Positions 12,401 to 23,434 are shown, numbered from the stretch's first letter. The stretch: 60,000 bases of DNA from Tubiluchus corallicola (GCA_030141605.1 JAQGDQ010000002.1:64001-124000), one strand, 5' to 3'. The notes: a model not told the origin generated them from the letters alone. Translations and numbers: made by a program.

Positions 12401-15400
12401 CGAACCCAAGACCACTGGATTGGCAGTCAAGTAACATAACCACTCAGCCACTGCAACTACTGCAATGAAACACTTCAAAAGCCAAAAAGTACATCGATAT
12501 TTAGATAGTTCGAACTGCAAATTTCTAGCCCCACCCACACTAACCGACTATCCCACATGTGTGGATCCTTTTTCTGTCCAACGAAGTACTTATGTGAATA
12601 CTTACTCCACTTTTCTGCAAACAAAGGAAAGAAGTCCGAAAATGTGCCTTTGAAGTTAATAGCATTAATCAACCTGCAGAAGTGAAAAACAGATACTGAT
12701 ACATCTTTGGGATTCCTGGTTACATAAACAACCTGAAACAATTACAAACTCACATACATGTTTATGTCAAAATTAGTACCTATAGGGTATAATGGGCTAA
12801 TGTCGGCCATCCACTTTTTTATACATTACAACTAGGTCACGTGATCTAGACTCGGTTTTAATATGAAATATTAATGCGAATACAAGGTAAATCATTGAAA
12901 AAAATCTAAATGTGGCTGACATTACCCCAATATACCCTACTACTACCACCACAGTTTATTGAAGTTCATGTAAATGTTCATTTTATTGATTTTGAAACTA
13001 TGGTGGTAAAATCTTTAATTAAAACATTTCAAAGTTCTAGAATATCAGCAGCAAAGTCGCAAAAAAATTTTTATAACTAAAGAGACAAAATCAATGCAAC
13101 AACATTTTTACTATAATTTGACCCATACAAACTACTTGACATCTAGTTTTTGCCAGCAGTAATGCTTGACTAGTACCAGCGCTACTTAAAAAAGCAAAAA
13201 GTTAACTATACAACATATCAAAAGTTGACTGACTGTTGACATAGAATGTTAATATATATATATATATATGAATCATTATATATATATATATTTATATATA
13301 TAGAGACACCCACATTTTTGACCGAAAACACAAAATTGATATGTTCAGTTAGCAATGTTTGCAGTTTGTTCAAGGATTTTTTTAAACTCACACTAGATCA
13401 TCAACGACACCACAAAATAACACAAAACACACCAACCATTTATCAAAAATATAACAAGAAATACATTTGGACCTTGCAGTTCTTTGTCCATATATCTGGT
13501 GGACAAATGCCATGAGGAAGATGTGTTTTAATAAATCTGGGTGATGGCATGTTAGAGATTGCGCTTACTCCAGGTACCGGAAGTTCAAGGCACGGAAACC
13601 TGTCCTCCAAATTAATCCGCCTCGCCTTCTCTGTGTTGGCATTATTACATATGAGCCATACAATTTCCTGAGTCCATGTTGTGCCTATATGAAAAGCCCA
13701 AAACGTGAATAACATCAACTTGTTTTCAGAAATTTTTTGCACTGATACCACGCAAACAGCAAGATGTTCAATTCATTAAGTACTGAAGTAAAAAAACAAG
13801 ACGAAAATTGGAAAAAATATTCAATACATGTAATTTTTTGGTAAAATGAATGAAAATTGAAAGCACAGATGTCTATAAAAATACATCAATATCAAAATAA
13901 TCTTCTGAATGCTAACTATGTTCCCAATATTGGACTGTTGTTAATCAAAGCACTGCTACAGAGTTGATATAGTGTAGACATTAACAGATGATTTCTGTAA
14001 ACAAAAATTGTTAAATTCGAATGCAGACTGTAAGTAAAATACAGGTCACATAGCTGAGCTCATTAAAATTTTTAACTAGGCTCAATTGTAAAATATCACA
14101 TTTTGCCAACTTGCAAAATCGGCTTAAAACTAAAGTGTACAACTACGGACTATGCCATAACTAACTGTAAAGAAAAAGAAATTTAAGACGTATTTGCATA
14201 AAAAAACTTAGTAATGAAAAATTGTTAATAGTTATTAATAAGTTAGTAGTATCATAAATATATGGGATCAAGAGACTAATTTACCTGCTTTTGGATAAGT
14301 TATAACCCATATATCTTCTGGCCTAGCCTCAAATGCTTCAATTTTTGAGCAAACTGAGCTGTAGCCACGAGAATAAAATATTCCTGAAAAACAAAATCAA
14401 CTAAAACACTTGAAAATATTTGTATGCATGTGCAAAACAAAATGTTATTGTTTGACACATTTGATGAAAATTGATTTTACATCAACAGTGCTGTAATTAC
14501 CAACTTGAGTGGCCTAATAGTAATTTTCAAAAATAAATAAATAAATAAAAATAAATAAAAATGTGAATGTGAATGTGAAATAATAGAAGTTTTCAACACT
14601 CTTTCCATTAAAAATGCAGAAGGGTCATGGGTAAGCCAATAGAAATTGCAGCAGAATAAAAATATATTAGAAAACTGCAGCATAATGCCAAAGATTTTTG
14701 TCATAACGGTGTCCTAGTCTCATAATGCCTCCTTCGACTGCTCCTGAAGCATTTTTGTAATTACACTAATTTGCCTATGCATTTTGCGATGCTAAAGAAA
14801 CCATTCAACAAACAACCAAGCAATAAATAAACAAACAAACAAACAAACATACACACACATAAAAACCAGACAAACAAACAGAAATGTTTATATATGGAAT
14901 GACAAACAATCCTAACATACTTTTCACTGGGAAAAGTTTGTAAACATAATTATCTTCACTTTCATAGATATGGCACCAAATCACTTTGTTTGCTTACTTT
15001 GTTTACCCAATATTGTCTCACAAACCTATTTACCACATATTTAGTTCATACAACACTACCCACTTTGGCAGGTAATCACATTTCTACAAATACTGAATAG
15101 TGGAGGTTCACTGTAAAAAATCTTCCACAGGAAAGTTAGTTATGTTAATGCTGATGTTCTTCTATTTAAAGCAGCACATGCAAAAGGACTTCCGATGACG
15201 ATAGGCATTGAGAAAGTTATATATGATTGAAGAAACACAGACTAAAAAATTTTACACAGAACTACATAGTACAGCAGGGCAAGAACAGAAAATATGGTAA
15301 AGCTCTGTACATAATAAATTATGTTTGACATGGTATGCCTGAAAGACAGCTAAAATATGATTCAGAAATGGGAGCTGGTATCCATGCACAACATTAACAG

Positions 15401-16628
15401 CAGACAAACACAGACACACAGAAAAGCTTAGCTTGAAAACACTTAACTTGAGAATTTAACCAACAACACTAATGACATTATATAATTACTAGCTAAGAAC
15501 ACACTGATCAATACTGCGCTCTCCAACTGCAAATTGCATAATCTAAAAGCATTACAAAGCTAATATCCCAGGGACAGGGATTAACACTATTTCCCAAAAG
15601 ATTCAAACTCATTATATTATACATCATATATTATATTCAAACTTTCAAAGACTACAGTACTGTACTAAGTTAAATGAAATCCCTTTTTGAGTTAATAAAA
15701 ACATGCTATTTGGTTGATTTTCATTATTTACTTAATAAAACAACAATTTCTTTTATTTCAGTTTATTATACATAAATTCCAAATCTAATCACACATTAAT
15801 GAAGACAGGTGAAACTAATAAAAATAGGCCTAATGCTTCTGTAGATAACAGAAAGCAAGAAAAAAGAAAATAATTATATTTGATTTGTGTACATAACTAT
15901 GGCGCGGGCCTGCAAGTTATGACATATGTAAGAACTAGAGAAACTAGAAGGAAAGCTCCTAGGCAAGATGAAAGTAGCCTTAAAAATGCAAAAGCCTCAT
16001 GAGAAATCACCTTTACAAAGAAAGTTATTCAACCAAGGTATATCCAGCTATGCTTTTCATTATCAGGAAATTACCTTCCCCTGGCAAAATCTTGGTTAAT
16101 TTGAACAAGTTAAAAATTAAAAATTTAAATGCATTTTACCTTTTTATATGTATTTAATGACAGTGTATCTGTACGTTTATGTAATATATATAATTGGAGG
16201 AAAATAATTATGTCACAAGAAAGTTACTCAAGTAGCAATGTTAGCAGTTATTACTGTTTATAATGGATTATAGTAGTTCTGTGAATCTGGGCATACCAGT
16301 CTTCTCATACATTCCATACCGGCACACATGCAAGTGCTCTTAATGCTATACTATACCATTGCCACAGTCCACTGGGTCACTTTCAACAAACTACTCATGT
16401 AGCAATGTCAGAAGTTTTACTAGCTTACCACTTACTGCTATTTGGCATGCGTAAAAGCCGGAGGTTACCCAAATACGCCACCTCCTCTTTGTCTCTTTCT
16501 TCCCTGTAGATGGCACGTAAGAATGGAAGAAGCCCACTCCTCCACACACCAACACCTACAGTGACTGCGGCCGTGGTTACACCTAACAGCATAAGCTGAC
16601 GATTAGGTGCCCACCAGGAATCACTCAT
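6377..16628 (-). CDS. SULT-type cytosolic-fold sulfotransferase with N-terminal membrane segment (7 coding exons)
   Basis: The predicted protein has 340 residues. Coding exons in transcript order are 16436-16628, 14285-14383, 13473-13684, 12606-12732, 11550-11644, 9656-9839 and 6377-6489; all donors are GT, all acceptors AG, and the phases join cleanly. The family transfers sulfate from PAPS to hydroxyl or amine acceptors. Visible motifs are the 5'-phosphosulfate loop YPKAGTTW (94-101), the catalytic histidine in KTHLP (H152), the 3'-phosphate site RNPKDVSVS (174-182) and the C-terminal RKGKVGDWKNHYT (302-314). The dimer motif KxxxTVxxxE reads KNHYTTEQSE, with Thr in place of Val. Residues 11-29 form a hydrophobic segment followed by basic residues, unlike typical soluble SULTs. 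This suggests a membrane-anchored enzyme with its catalytic domain in the cytosol (inference). An in-frame TGA lies just before the ATG. The acceptor substrate cannot be predicted. Confidence 0.93.
6684..7345 (+). pseudogene. Broken ORF of an uncharacterised transposon-associated protein
   Basis: Two open frames (6684-6989 and 6999-7190) and a shifted frame to about 7345 join in order, separated by stops. The readable text includes KWKADKYAHILGPKTAC, then a segment ending SPRNVVIQTYNTDVLIIAM. That last block resembles the VVIRTxDTDVLVL motif of uncharacterised, repeat-encoded proteins that I recall from many invertebrate genomes. Several stops and frameshifts show it is dead. The match is from memory of the motif, not a search. 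It is not an exon of the surrounding sulfotransferase gene, since it lies on the opposite strand within an intron. Confidence 0.5.
7495..8402 (+). mobile_element. Degenerate LINE fragment, reverse transcriptase C-terminal region
   Basis: Frame-shifted text reads NWVDDVIHLGNIITYDLTDD, then ILPWRTHN-like residues, then an open frame at 7841-8041 (LSVPLRHLSVQDVNFIRQCL) and a final piece to about 8224. This is the region after the RT catalytic core in CR1/L2-like LINEs (VxFLGxxI block, then the thumb and C-terminal helices). It ends in AAATAAAGG followed by (TA)n at 8387-8402, a plausible LINE tail. Similar 16-20 bp sequences flank it (7468-7487 and 8424-8443, AAGTATG near the start of each), a possible worn target-site duplication. 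Confidence 0.6.
8450..8560 (+). pseudogene. Acidic C-terminal tail of the interrupted transposon ORF
   Basis: A 36-codon open stretch ends in TAA at 8558-8560 and carries the run NDDGDDDDEIIGEE. It lies just past the nested LINE and before the terminal minisatellite. It most simply represents the C-terminus of the protein whose upstream part is at 6684-7345. No start codon is present in this fragment. Confidence 0.35.
8728..9220 (+). repeat. ~145-bp tandem repeat, about 3.5 copies
   Basis: CCATTGTCCAGTACAGGTC recurs at 8728 and 9019. The block ATGTACTTTATGATG recurs near 8840 and 9130, with a diverged copy (ATGTACCTTGTGATG) near 8984. Spacing is 144-146 bases per unit, with neighbouring units alternating in sequence. 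An inverted copy lies at 6549-6720. Confidence 0.75.
9656..9839 (-). CDS. Sulfotransferase coding exon 6
   Basis: Encodes residues 243-303 plus one base: the helix with IRRIADFLGRSLT, the SFQEMKNNP segment and NKGTLMRK at the end. The RKG motif that binds the 3'-phosphate is completed in exon 7. Acceptor TTTATAG, donor AAAAG|GTAGAA. Confidence 0.92.
9840..11549 (-). other. Sulfotransferase intron between exons 5 and 6
   Basis: This is AT-rich intron, T-rich on the sense strand. Short open frames occur on both strands, but none resembles a protein I recognise. I see no clear mobile element. Confidence 0.6.
11550..11644 (-). CDS. Sulfotransferase coding exon 5
   Basis: Encodes residues 211-242, including IYGGFWYHVLGFWKRRHEPN and the FYMTYEEM segment. 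These match the conserved YGSWxxHVxxWW and LFLxYEDM blocks of SULT proteins. Acceptor TTTTTCAG, donor TTAAG|GTAGGC. Confidence 0.92.
11645..12605 (-). other. Sulfotransferase intron between exons 4 and 5
   Basis: This intron contains the tRNA-derived SINE at about 12245-12465. The remainder is AT-rich with no supportable feature. Confidence 0.6.
12245..12465 (-). mobile_element. tRNA-derived SINE
   Basis: Read on the minus strand, a box A-like TGGCTGAGTGG lies at 12440-12450 and a box B-like GGGTTCG at 12401-12407, with tRNA-like spacing and intervening sequence. A non-tRNA body follows, including GGGGGAAAAAAGGTGGCG (near 12280-12305). The acceptor stem and a full cloverleaf are lost, so this is a retroposon rather than a tRNA gene. 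The 3' limit is uncertain. Confidence 0.55.
12606..12732 (-). CDS. Sulfotransferase coding exon 4 (3'-phosphate-binding motif)
   Basis: Encodes residues 169-210 plus one base. It begins VVYVTRNPKDVSVS, the family's 3'-phosphoadenosine contact. The donor TGGA|GTAAGT lies inside a longer open frame. It was chosen because it matches the donor consensus and restores the frame into exon 5. Confidence 0.9.
12785..12937. mobile_element. 153-bp MITE with ~31-bp inverted ends and TA target duplication
   Basis: The left end GGGTATAATGGGCTAATGTC and the reverse complement of the right end GGGTATATTGGGGTAATGTC match over about 31 bases with few differences. TA flanks both sides (12783-12784 and 12938-12939), as with Tc1/mariner-type insertions. 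The element is non-coding and sits in the sulfotransferase intron between exons 3 and 4. Confidence 0.75.
13255..13301. repeat. Interrupted (TA)n microsatellite
   Basis: Two TA runs are separated by a short spacer. The lysine- and isoleucine/tyrosine-rich frames read across it have no meaning. Confidence 0.8.
13473..13684 (-). CDS. Sulfotransferase coding exon 3 (catalytic histidine)
   Basis: Encodes residues 98-168. It begins with GTTWTQEIVW, completing the phosphosulfate loop, and contains SPRFIKTHLPHG with the catalytic His152. Acceptor CATATAG, donor CAAG|GTCCAA, phase 0 at the end. Confidence 0.93.
14285..14383 (-). CDS. Sulfotransferase coding exon 2 (PAPS-binding loop)
   Basis: Encodes residues 65-97 plus one base of codon 98. 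It ends at the conserved YPKAG, so the phosphosulfate-binding loop is split across the exon 2/3 junction. Acceptor TTTTTCAG, donor GCAG|GTAAAT. Confidence 0.93.
14384..16435 (-). other. Sulfotransferase first coding intron
   Basis: AT-rich intron holding simple (AAAT)n near 14531-14562 with adjoining (TGTGAA)-like repeats, and (CAAA)n near 14826-14880. I see no exon or mobile-element protein in it. Confidence 0.65.
16436..16628 (-). CDS. Sulfotransferase coding exon 1 (start, membrane segment)
   Basis: Encodes residues 1-64 plus one base. It begins MSDSWWAPNR, then has a hydrophobic stretch from about residue 11 to 29 and a basic/acidic linker. The donor is A|GTAAGT. The exon itself extends to 16640, where an acceptor (TTTTAG) shows an intron in the 5' UTR, so at least one upstream non-coding exon exists. 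An in-frame TGA four codons before the ATG fixes the start. Confidence 0.9.
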
Positions 16629-16640
16629 TTTTAATCAGAC

Positions 16641-18007
16641 CTAAAACAAAAGGAAAATTTTTAGACACTAAGAAAGTAGCCTATGAGTAATTACTTTTCT
16701 GCAGTGGCATCTTGTGGCAATGTTTGATTTTTTCAACTGCTCTGATGAACAAATACCAGCCTTTAAGAATTATTATGAACGAAAAAAGACAAGATAAGAC
16801 AAATAAAGAGATCTTATTTTGGAAATACAGAAGTGTAATGGACTGTTCACATTTTCATGCAGTAAAAACATGCATAATGCTGTTTCCCGTACGTAACATA
16901 TAAGGTCTGTTAAAGAAATGAGTGAATAAGCTAAGGAGCATAACAAATGACGTACAACATATGACACCGAACACAATGGCAAAATCGTTTTTTAAGCAAC
17001 CCATATGTACAGGAAAATATTACCGACATATTACTACCTAATACAAGCATCCAGTAAAACTTCGAGTAAAAAGGCAATGTCAAAATTGTAAAACACAAAG
17101 ATTTATAGGCAGTTAAGTTAAAAAGCTGCACTTTGCTTTTGCTTTGATATGTACATCAATCACATCACAGTATAAATAACAGCCTACAAAACAAATGCAG
17201 ACCATTTTAATCGTAAAACAAACGTCTCAGACAACTGTCAGAAAAATAAACAACATACTTCTCATTACCAAAGTCTAAATTGTGTGAACAAAAGCTTCAG
17301 CAATACACAAGTCTATTTTATTCTCGGTTATTGGTCTTCTACTGGATTTCTAGTAACAATCTGCAGCCCTCACAACCAGAGAATTAAAACTCAATTTAAC
17401 AGTAATAGCTGGTATCATGTAAACTCTAAGACTAACTTTACGAATACATTGTGAATAATTTGCATAGTAATACAAGCTATAATAAAGTCCTGGGTTCGAC
17501 AAGACACACTTCATTAATAATTTACGTCCTGAAAAAAATCACTGTCCCAATGATTAACCATGGCATGGCCAACCAGTAACCACTACTCGGAATGGATCTT
17601 TGCTACCAGTATGCATTGTAAACAACGGCCTTCACAGTAGCCGGTCAGAGTAATTTTCTCCCATTCGCAAAACGTATCTGAATAGTTACACCAGCTTGAG
17701 TTAAACACAGTCATAAGAGCACCAAATGCTCCAGCACCTATAGAGCTATAAGCGATGAGAAAACAAACGCAAGACTGGCGTAAACAGGAACTACAATTCG
17801 TTTTGTCCACCCATTTTATTGCAAAAAAAGCCTGCCCGTCTGGTGAGTTTTTATAACATTCCTGGGGGAATGTGTTCACTTTGTATTGCAATCACGTCTA
17901 TTAAAACTTTAACAAGTCTGGCATTTCAAAATCGACATTATCACCAGCAATCAACCTCCATGTTTTCGTTTTTTTGAAAATTTGTTTCCACTGCATTTTA
18001 AATGAAA
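16641..18007 (-). other. 5' flank or 5' UTR intron of the sulfotransferase gene
   Basis: The acceptor at 16641-16642 shows that a spliced 5' UTR intron starts here. The upstream non-coding exon and promoter could not be placed. The A-rich + strand skew continues to roughly 21-22 kb, which hints that transcription starts that far up (inference). Confidence 0.4.
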
Positions 18008-18821
18008 ATTTAATACAGATATTCACACTCTGCCAGCTTTTCTAGAGCCAAGTATTAAGATTCCTGCTTTTGTAATATCACCTAACGCAACACTAAAAGT
18101 AGGTGACTGTTCCATGGAACAAGCAAAAAATGTAAAATTTTTAGGCATTACTATCGATAATAAACTCACTTGGGATGAACAGTTTCATCAAATACACAAC
18201 AAGATGGCATTAAGCACGGCATTCTTACACCAAGCCAGAGGCCATTTAACCAAGGAAACAAAAATTCTCATCTACAAAAGTCTAATATTACCACATTATC
18301 TGAATGGTTGCACTTTAGTTCAAAACGTTAAAAATGAAAACTTTATAAAACTAAATACAATGCAAAACTATGCACTTAGATTAATTCCTGGCTATTCTAA
18401 TAAAACTGCTAAACAACATGCTGCTTCTGCAACAAGCTTAAGAACTTCCACAAAAATAACAATATTAGAAGCCTATCGAGATTACGTAACACTCATATTT
18501 CTTTATAAAGATATCAATAAACTGAGCATTCCGTTTATAAACAATCCTTTATCATTCATTCCTGATACCACTTTAAACAATAGAACACACAATTTAAAGC
18601 AAATTACAGTAAACAATAAATTTGAAAATAACTCTATATCAAAACAAGCAATACATTTATGGAACTTACTACCCAGTGAAATAAAACATATAGAATCTCT
18701 CCACCAGTTTAAAAAGAAATTAAAAGAATATCAATATAACAGGTTTCAACTTCCAAATTATGCATCTGATACTAATTACACAGACTCAACTTTCATCTAC
18801 CCCCCGTGCCTGACTCCATAA
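18008..18821 (+). mobile_element. 5'-truncated LINE, reverse transcriptase C-terminal region
   Basis: A single open frame runs from about 18008 to the TAA ending at 18821. It contains NVKFLGITIDNKLTW, KILIYKSLILPHYLNG and HLWNLLPSEIKHIESL, the diagnostic post-catalytic blocks of non-LTR reverse transcriptases (CR1/Jockey-like). The endonuclease and the YADD core are missing, as usual for 5'-truncated insertions. The frame has about 270 codons without a stop, so the insertion is fairly young compared with the other LINE pieces here. The ATG at 18114 is only an internal methionine. Confidence 0.85.
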
Positions 18822-18852
18822 AATGATTAAGAATATAAAATTTAAAAAAATT

Positions 18853-19002
18853 ATGTAATGTACTGCGTGTTATGTTAGTTGTTTAATGTCAAATGTATAA
18901 ATAATGTAAATGTAATGAGTGAAATTCATGTAATGTAAAGCGTGTTTCTGTTAATTGTGTTATGTCAAACAAATGTATATATAGTGTAAAATATGTCATG
19001 TA
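18853..19002 (+). repeat. Two-copy 75-bp tandem repeat in the LINE 3' UTR
   Basis: ATGTAATGTACTGCGTGTTA at 18853 is repeated as ATGTAATGTAAAGCGTGTTT at 18928, and similarity continues through AATGTCAAA and GTATATA. The repeat follows directly after the LINE stop codon. Non-coding, AT-rich LINE tail sequence appears to continue to about 19.1-19.2 kb. Confidence 0.65.
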
Positions 19003-19909
19003 AAATTTAATGTACTTTTATAATATTCTTTTGTAAAAATATTTTAATATGGTGTTTGTAAATATGTCCATTTACTGTATATAAGTAGACCGTAGTTTTG
19101 CAATTGTGTTGAACAGTGTTGTTATTTTAATATTACGCTGAGGCTTAGTCAATTTTATTATAACGAGTGAACCATTTTAATGACACAAGTATACAAGTAA
19201 AACCCGGCGTCACACAAATAAAGAATTAATATATGACGCTACACATTCGCTATCCACAAAAGTAATCTTTAAGCCAATGAACAATGGGGTGTCATTATAC
19301 AACCGAAAAATGTTAAATATACACAAATATTTTCACAATGTCCGTCTCACGTTTTCAAGGTCTTATTTTTATATTTTTCACAATATTTTACATTATTCTT
19401 CGGCTCAGTTCTACTTAGATGCATTGTACAATACTTCTTACCTCGTAAAAAATATGAAAATCAAAGACATGTAACTTACACTAAAAGAAATAATACCATT
19501 CTTGTAAGCCTTGCATACGCCAATTATCATATAGGAAGCACACTACATGCATCAAAGGAAAAAGCCACGACCTGTGGAATTTCTACAATGCCAAACAAGA
19601 GGGCGAAGAAGCGATCAAAGTCCAAAACAGATCAAGTGCTTGATCTGTAGGCTGGAATCCAAGCCTACTGAACCTATTTCACACGATGAAAATATAGCAA
19701 CTTCATACAGCGCAGCAGCGAGTTTATTATTAATTTAGCTATAATACGAAGCCATAGACATTCTACATTAGATACTACCACATAGCAGCAACATTCTGTT
19801 GTTTACAAAGTCCAGGTACCATGACAACTCCTTGGTGAAGAAAGCTTTATGTTAAGAAATAGTTGTTTGACAAACACAACGCGATGAACTGGGAAAATAT
19901 CGTTAATGT

Positions 19910-20145
19910 TGTCATCACAGCATCTCCGTTGCCACCACGACCGTCATCAATACGTCACGACCATCTATTATCATTAACATCACACCACGAGCACCTCCAC
20001 TGCCACAGCTGCTGTCACCGCCCCGCTACCGCAACTGCCGCCCAACCACACTACCACTACATTATCATCATCATTACTACCCTTGTCGCTAATGCCGGCA
20101 TAGCATCATTGTCACCATTAGCACCACGATATATTTATCGGCGGT
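19910..20145 (+). repeat. Degenerate CAN trinucleotide low-complexity tract
   Basis: Imperfect ACC, CAC, ATC and CAT triplets dominate this stretch, which is richer in C than its surroundings. The frame across it (19863-20186) translates to His/Pro/Ser/Thr-rich low-complexity text. I treat it as a decayed microsatellite, not a gene. Confidence 0.5.
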
Positions 20146-20185
20146 GTTCCTACACTTATAGATTGGTAACAATTATAACCAGCTA

Positions 20186-23100
20186 GATGAAGGGCTAAAA
20201 ACCAGAAAACTATTAAATTAGTGTAAACAAGCTATATTTTCACCAATCAGCATTAAAAATTAATGGCAAGCTGGGTAATTGAACGCTTTCACTGAATGAA
20301 CTTCACGAACATAAGCGTCTATAAAATATTTATGCGTATTTAATGGCCAAGCAGAGAGTGCAGCAAGTGTTAAACGAAAAGAATTAAAAGGAAAATCTTT
20401 AACGTTTGTGCCGAATTTTAAATAATTTCTCGAACAAAATCATTCAATGATCACAAAATAAAAACATAATTAGCATAATTATTTTTAAAGTTTTGACCAG
20501 TAGCAAATAGACCATTTAAATAATAGCGTCTAGTGCACAGCAGCGACCCATGCAAAACGTCTTAGTTACTGCCAAAGACCGCCAAATCGCATCAGTTTCA
20601 GATCTAAAGAGTTATACACGTGCACTTTTAGAGTGCAGGCGTACTTTTAATCAACAGGTTTTGCTCGCCTGGCGTATTATTGCTGACACGACTTTGAGTC
20701 GATAGTTCATCACGAAGCAATTCCTTTGTACGTCGCACAAACTGCGCGCTACACAAAGGTAAAGGGCAATGGTATAAATAGTTACATGTATGGATTCAAA
20801 ATGCACAAGCTTAGAAACGAAAGCTGGCTTGCTACCGTTGCCATGTCAGTACTTTGCACACAGCAAACTACCAAGATAAATAAGTAAAAAACGACTGGCT
20901 CAGACAATAAGTAACCAATGCCCAACTAATAATTATGACAATGCACTAAAATGGTAATATGTAAAAAACTACAATGTAAAATTTATTTGTATAGTATCTT
21001 CGTAATAATTACGTCAACAATCCAATCAGCAAGGAATTCACGTCTAACTCATTTGGTATTCATTCAGTTCAGTCAATACTTTGTTTAGAGGACTTATCAG
21101 ATAAGTTACGTTCTCGGTTCAAGCAAAGTGAATGCATAGAAAATAGAATAAGGGGCAATATGAAAATCCAAAGACTGAGGCAAAATTAAAGTAACATTCC
21201 GTATCATTCCTACGAGAGTTAACGAAACTTTAGGAAAGCACTTTTGACCATTTGTTCCTACTCACCCAACGGGACGCGTACGACCAAAATGCGATGTGTA
21301 TAGTTGAATCGTTTATCCAATTCTTAATTCACAGACTCACGGTATTTGAATAGTAATTGGTTTTCATTTTAATGTCAAAGGAGAACTATCAAGTTTCACT
21401 TAAAAATTACAGGAAAAACAGTTAATACATCGTTTAGTAGAATTTCTTGATTATTTGAGCTCTCTTACACCGAATTCTCAAATGACATGATAACGTGTTC
21501 TACACCAATAAAGTGTAAAACGGTGAAGCCGGAAATCCTTTCCCATTCAGTAACATAGCAACGCTATTCAGCACTATAGTAACCAATAATACTGACTCAT
21601 GCCTTTCAGTTACAATTCTATCAAGCCAGTCCAACTGTCAATTTATTTTTCACATTACCGACGTCACAGTTGCGTTTTTAAGAACTTCCACACACTTTAT
21701 AAAAAAAAACACTGAATCTGCCAAAACTAACCACAAAATTAGATACGTACAAGGTAGACTCATAGATAAATACTTTTAAATAGATAGGTAATTAGACGGC
21801 AAGTACGCAGGTACGTATTAGATAAATAATAGTAACAGGAATCATACATGTATTAGATGATTAACTAACTGGTCACAACGATGAGTATAAAAATACTACT
21901 AGAACAAAAAGAAAACAATTGTTCAACTGTTTATGCCCTGTTAAGCAAAAAGGATAAAAAAACTGAAACTACAGAAAGGTGTTGTCAGACTCAGGAAAGA
22001 GAGATTTACAAAAGCTTATGTGTGGTGTAAAGAGGTAAGCAATAAAAAATTTCAGATGTATAATCTACATACCAAAGTTACACGTGAAGTTTATCAAAAC
22101 CTTAACTGAGGAAGAATATGGAAAGAAAGAAAAATGAGTGTTTGATGATCTGTTGAGCTTTTTTAATTTTTCTTCTTTTCATGTGAACAGTACACAATGG
22201 AAAACTGAAATACCATGTCATTTCTGGCAGCTCTTCGTGGCAGCCACCATACGTTATTCTTATAATGGTTTTAATAAACATGCATTTAATCACAATGTAA
22301 TTAAGTGAATTAAATGAACTGCCCAGTAATTGCTTTTCCTCTTGATGATTTGTCCACGTTTTGTCTGTTTTGTCTTTGCTATTTCAAGTTGGCTAGTGCA
22401 ACTATCTTAGCTAGTTCAACAACATAAGAAAAATTCTTACCTTGCTAATACAATTTTTTCTTCTCCCAGGTCTTCTCTGTGAAATTTGTGCATATGAGAT
22501 AAATATTGTCTTCTAAAGTATAGATTCAAAATTTGGCTCACTAGTACATGTGTACTTGGCCCTTTCATTACCTGCCTAAGCAAGCAAATTTGTTTTATAG
22601 CTTTGCACCTGAAGAAAGTTTTACAATATTTGCTGTTGATGCATAAAATTGCATATTCATGATTAATGTGCACTGATTTTGCACACGAGGCACATTAGAA
22701 GAATGATAACTAAAGAATTAAACATGTATTATTGTTATATCTACAACTTTACAACAACTTTGAAATGTTGCCAAGCTCTAAATACTTTGAAATAGATCAA
22801 TTTCTCTTACATGTAGGGACACTGGTCATCTAATACAACTTTGGTCAAATGCAAAACAAGCAAAAGTTTGGCAGATACTTTAGTTTCATGCAACAGAATT
22901 ACCTTATTTTGCAGTTACAACTGGTGTATTTAAAGAATGAAGTCGATACAAAGTTTTGGCTACACAGGAAACCAAATACCTTTACACTACAAGCTGGTAT
23001 TCACTATCCTGGCTATCCAGCACTTAAAACATGGGCCTACTAAGTTTGAAGGCTGTGACCAGCTTAGAAATCTTACTCGCTATAAAAATAATTGTCTCAA

Positions 23101-23242
23101 ATCAGTAGTGGTTAGGTTCTAGCACTTTGGAATGCACATATCAGAACAGCTCAGAACTAACTTTCCCGGAGGTCGCTCAACCATTTACTAGCCACTTCCA
23201 AGTCACATAACTTTGTAGCCAGGTATACATATCACTCGCCAC
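20186..23242. other. Intergenic DNA, no supported gene
   Basis: Bases 20540-20760 are richer in CpG than their surroundings and could hold a promoter, but there is no direct sign of one. The strand skew fades between 21 and 23 kb. No protein or RNA could be recognised. Confidence 0.4.
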
Positions 23243-23434
23243 TTGATCATTTCTTTTAGGCATACCATGTGTAAATTACCTAGGCACACAACAGCTTCAA
23301 ACTTTTTTCTTAATACTGCTTTTGTGTGGAACTCTCTGCCTCAATACAACATTTTCAGCTCAGTGGCAAACAAAGAGGAAAATGCAGAGGTATCATTACT
23401 TTTCCTATTTTTTGACCTTGATTATACACTGTGA
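23243..23434 (+). mobile_element. LINE reverse transcriptase C-terminal relic
   Basis: A 63-codon frame contains CKLPRHTTASNFFLNTAFVW followed by NSLPQ. This is the (R/K)LPRHRTxxxxxSF...xWNSLP pattern found near the end of LINE reverse transcriptases. Nothing upstream is readable, so it is a small relic. Confidence 0.45.

Noticed and set aside
12401-12450. tRNA-like sequence on the minus strand
   Set aside because: Box A and box B are present, but there is no acceptor stem or full cloverleaf and a SINE body follows. It is called as a SINE, not a tRNA gene.
17583-17891. 102-codon minus-strand frame with many cysteines (NCSSCLRQSCVC, CEGRCLQC)
   Set aside because: No signal peptide, regular cysteine spacing, splice context or known match. 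It lies in a 5' flank or UTR intron, so it is left uncalled.
19863-20186. 107-codon His/Pro/Thr-rich frame
   Set aside because: Low-complexity CAN triplets explain it, and no domain or exon structure is present.
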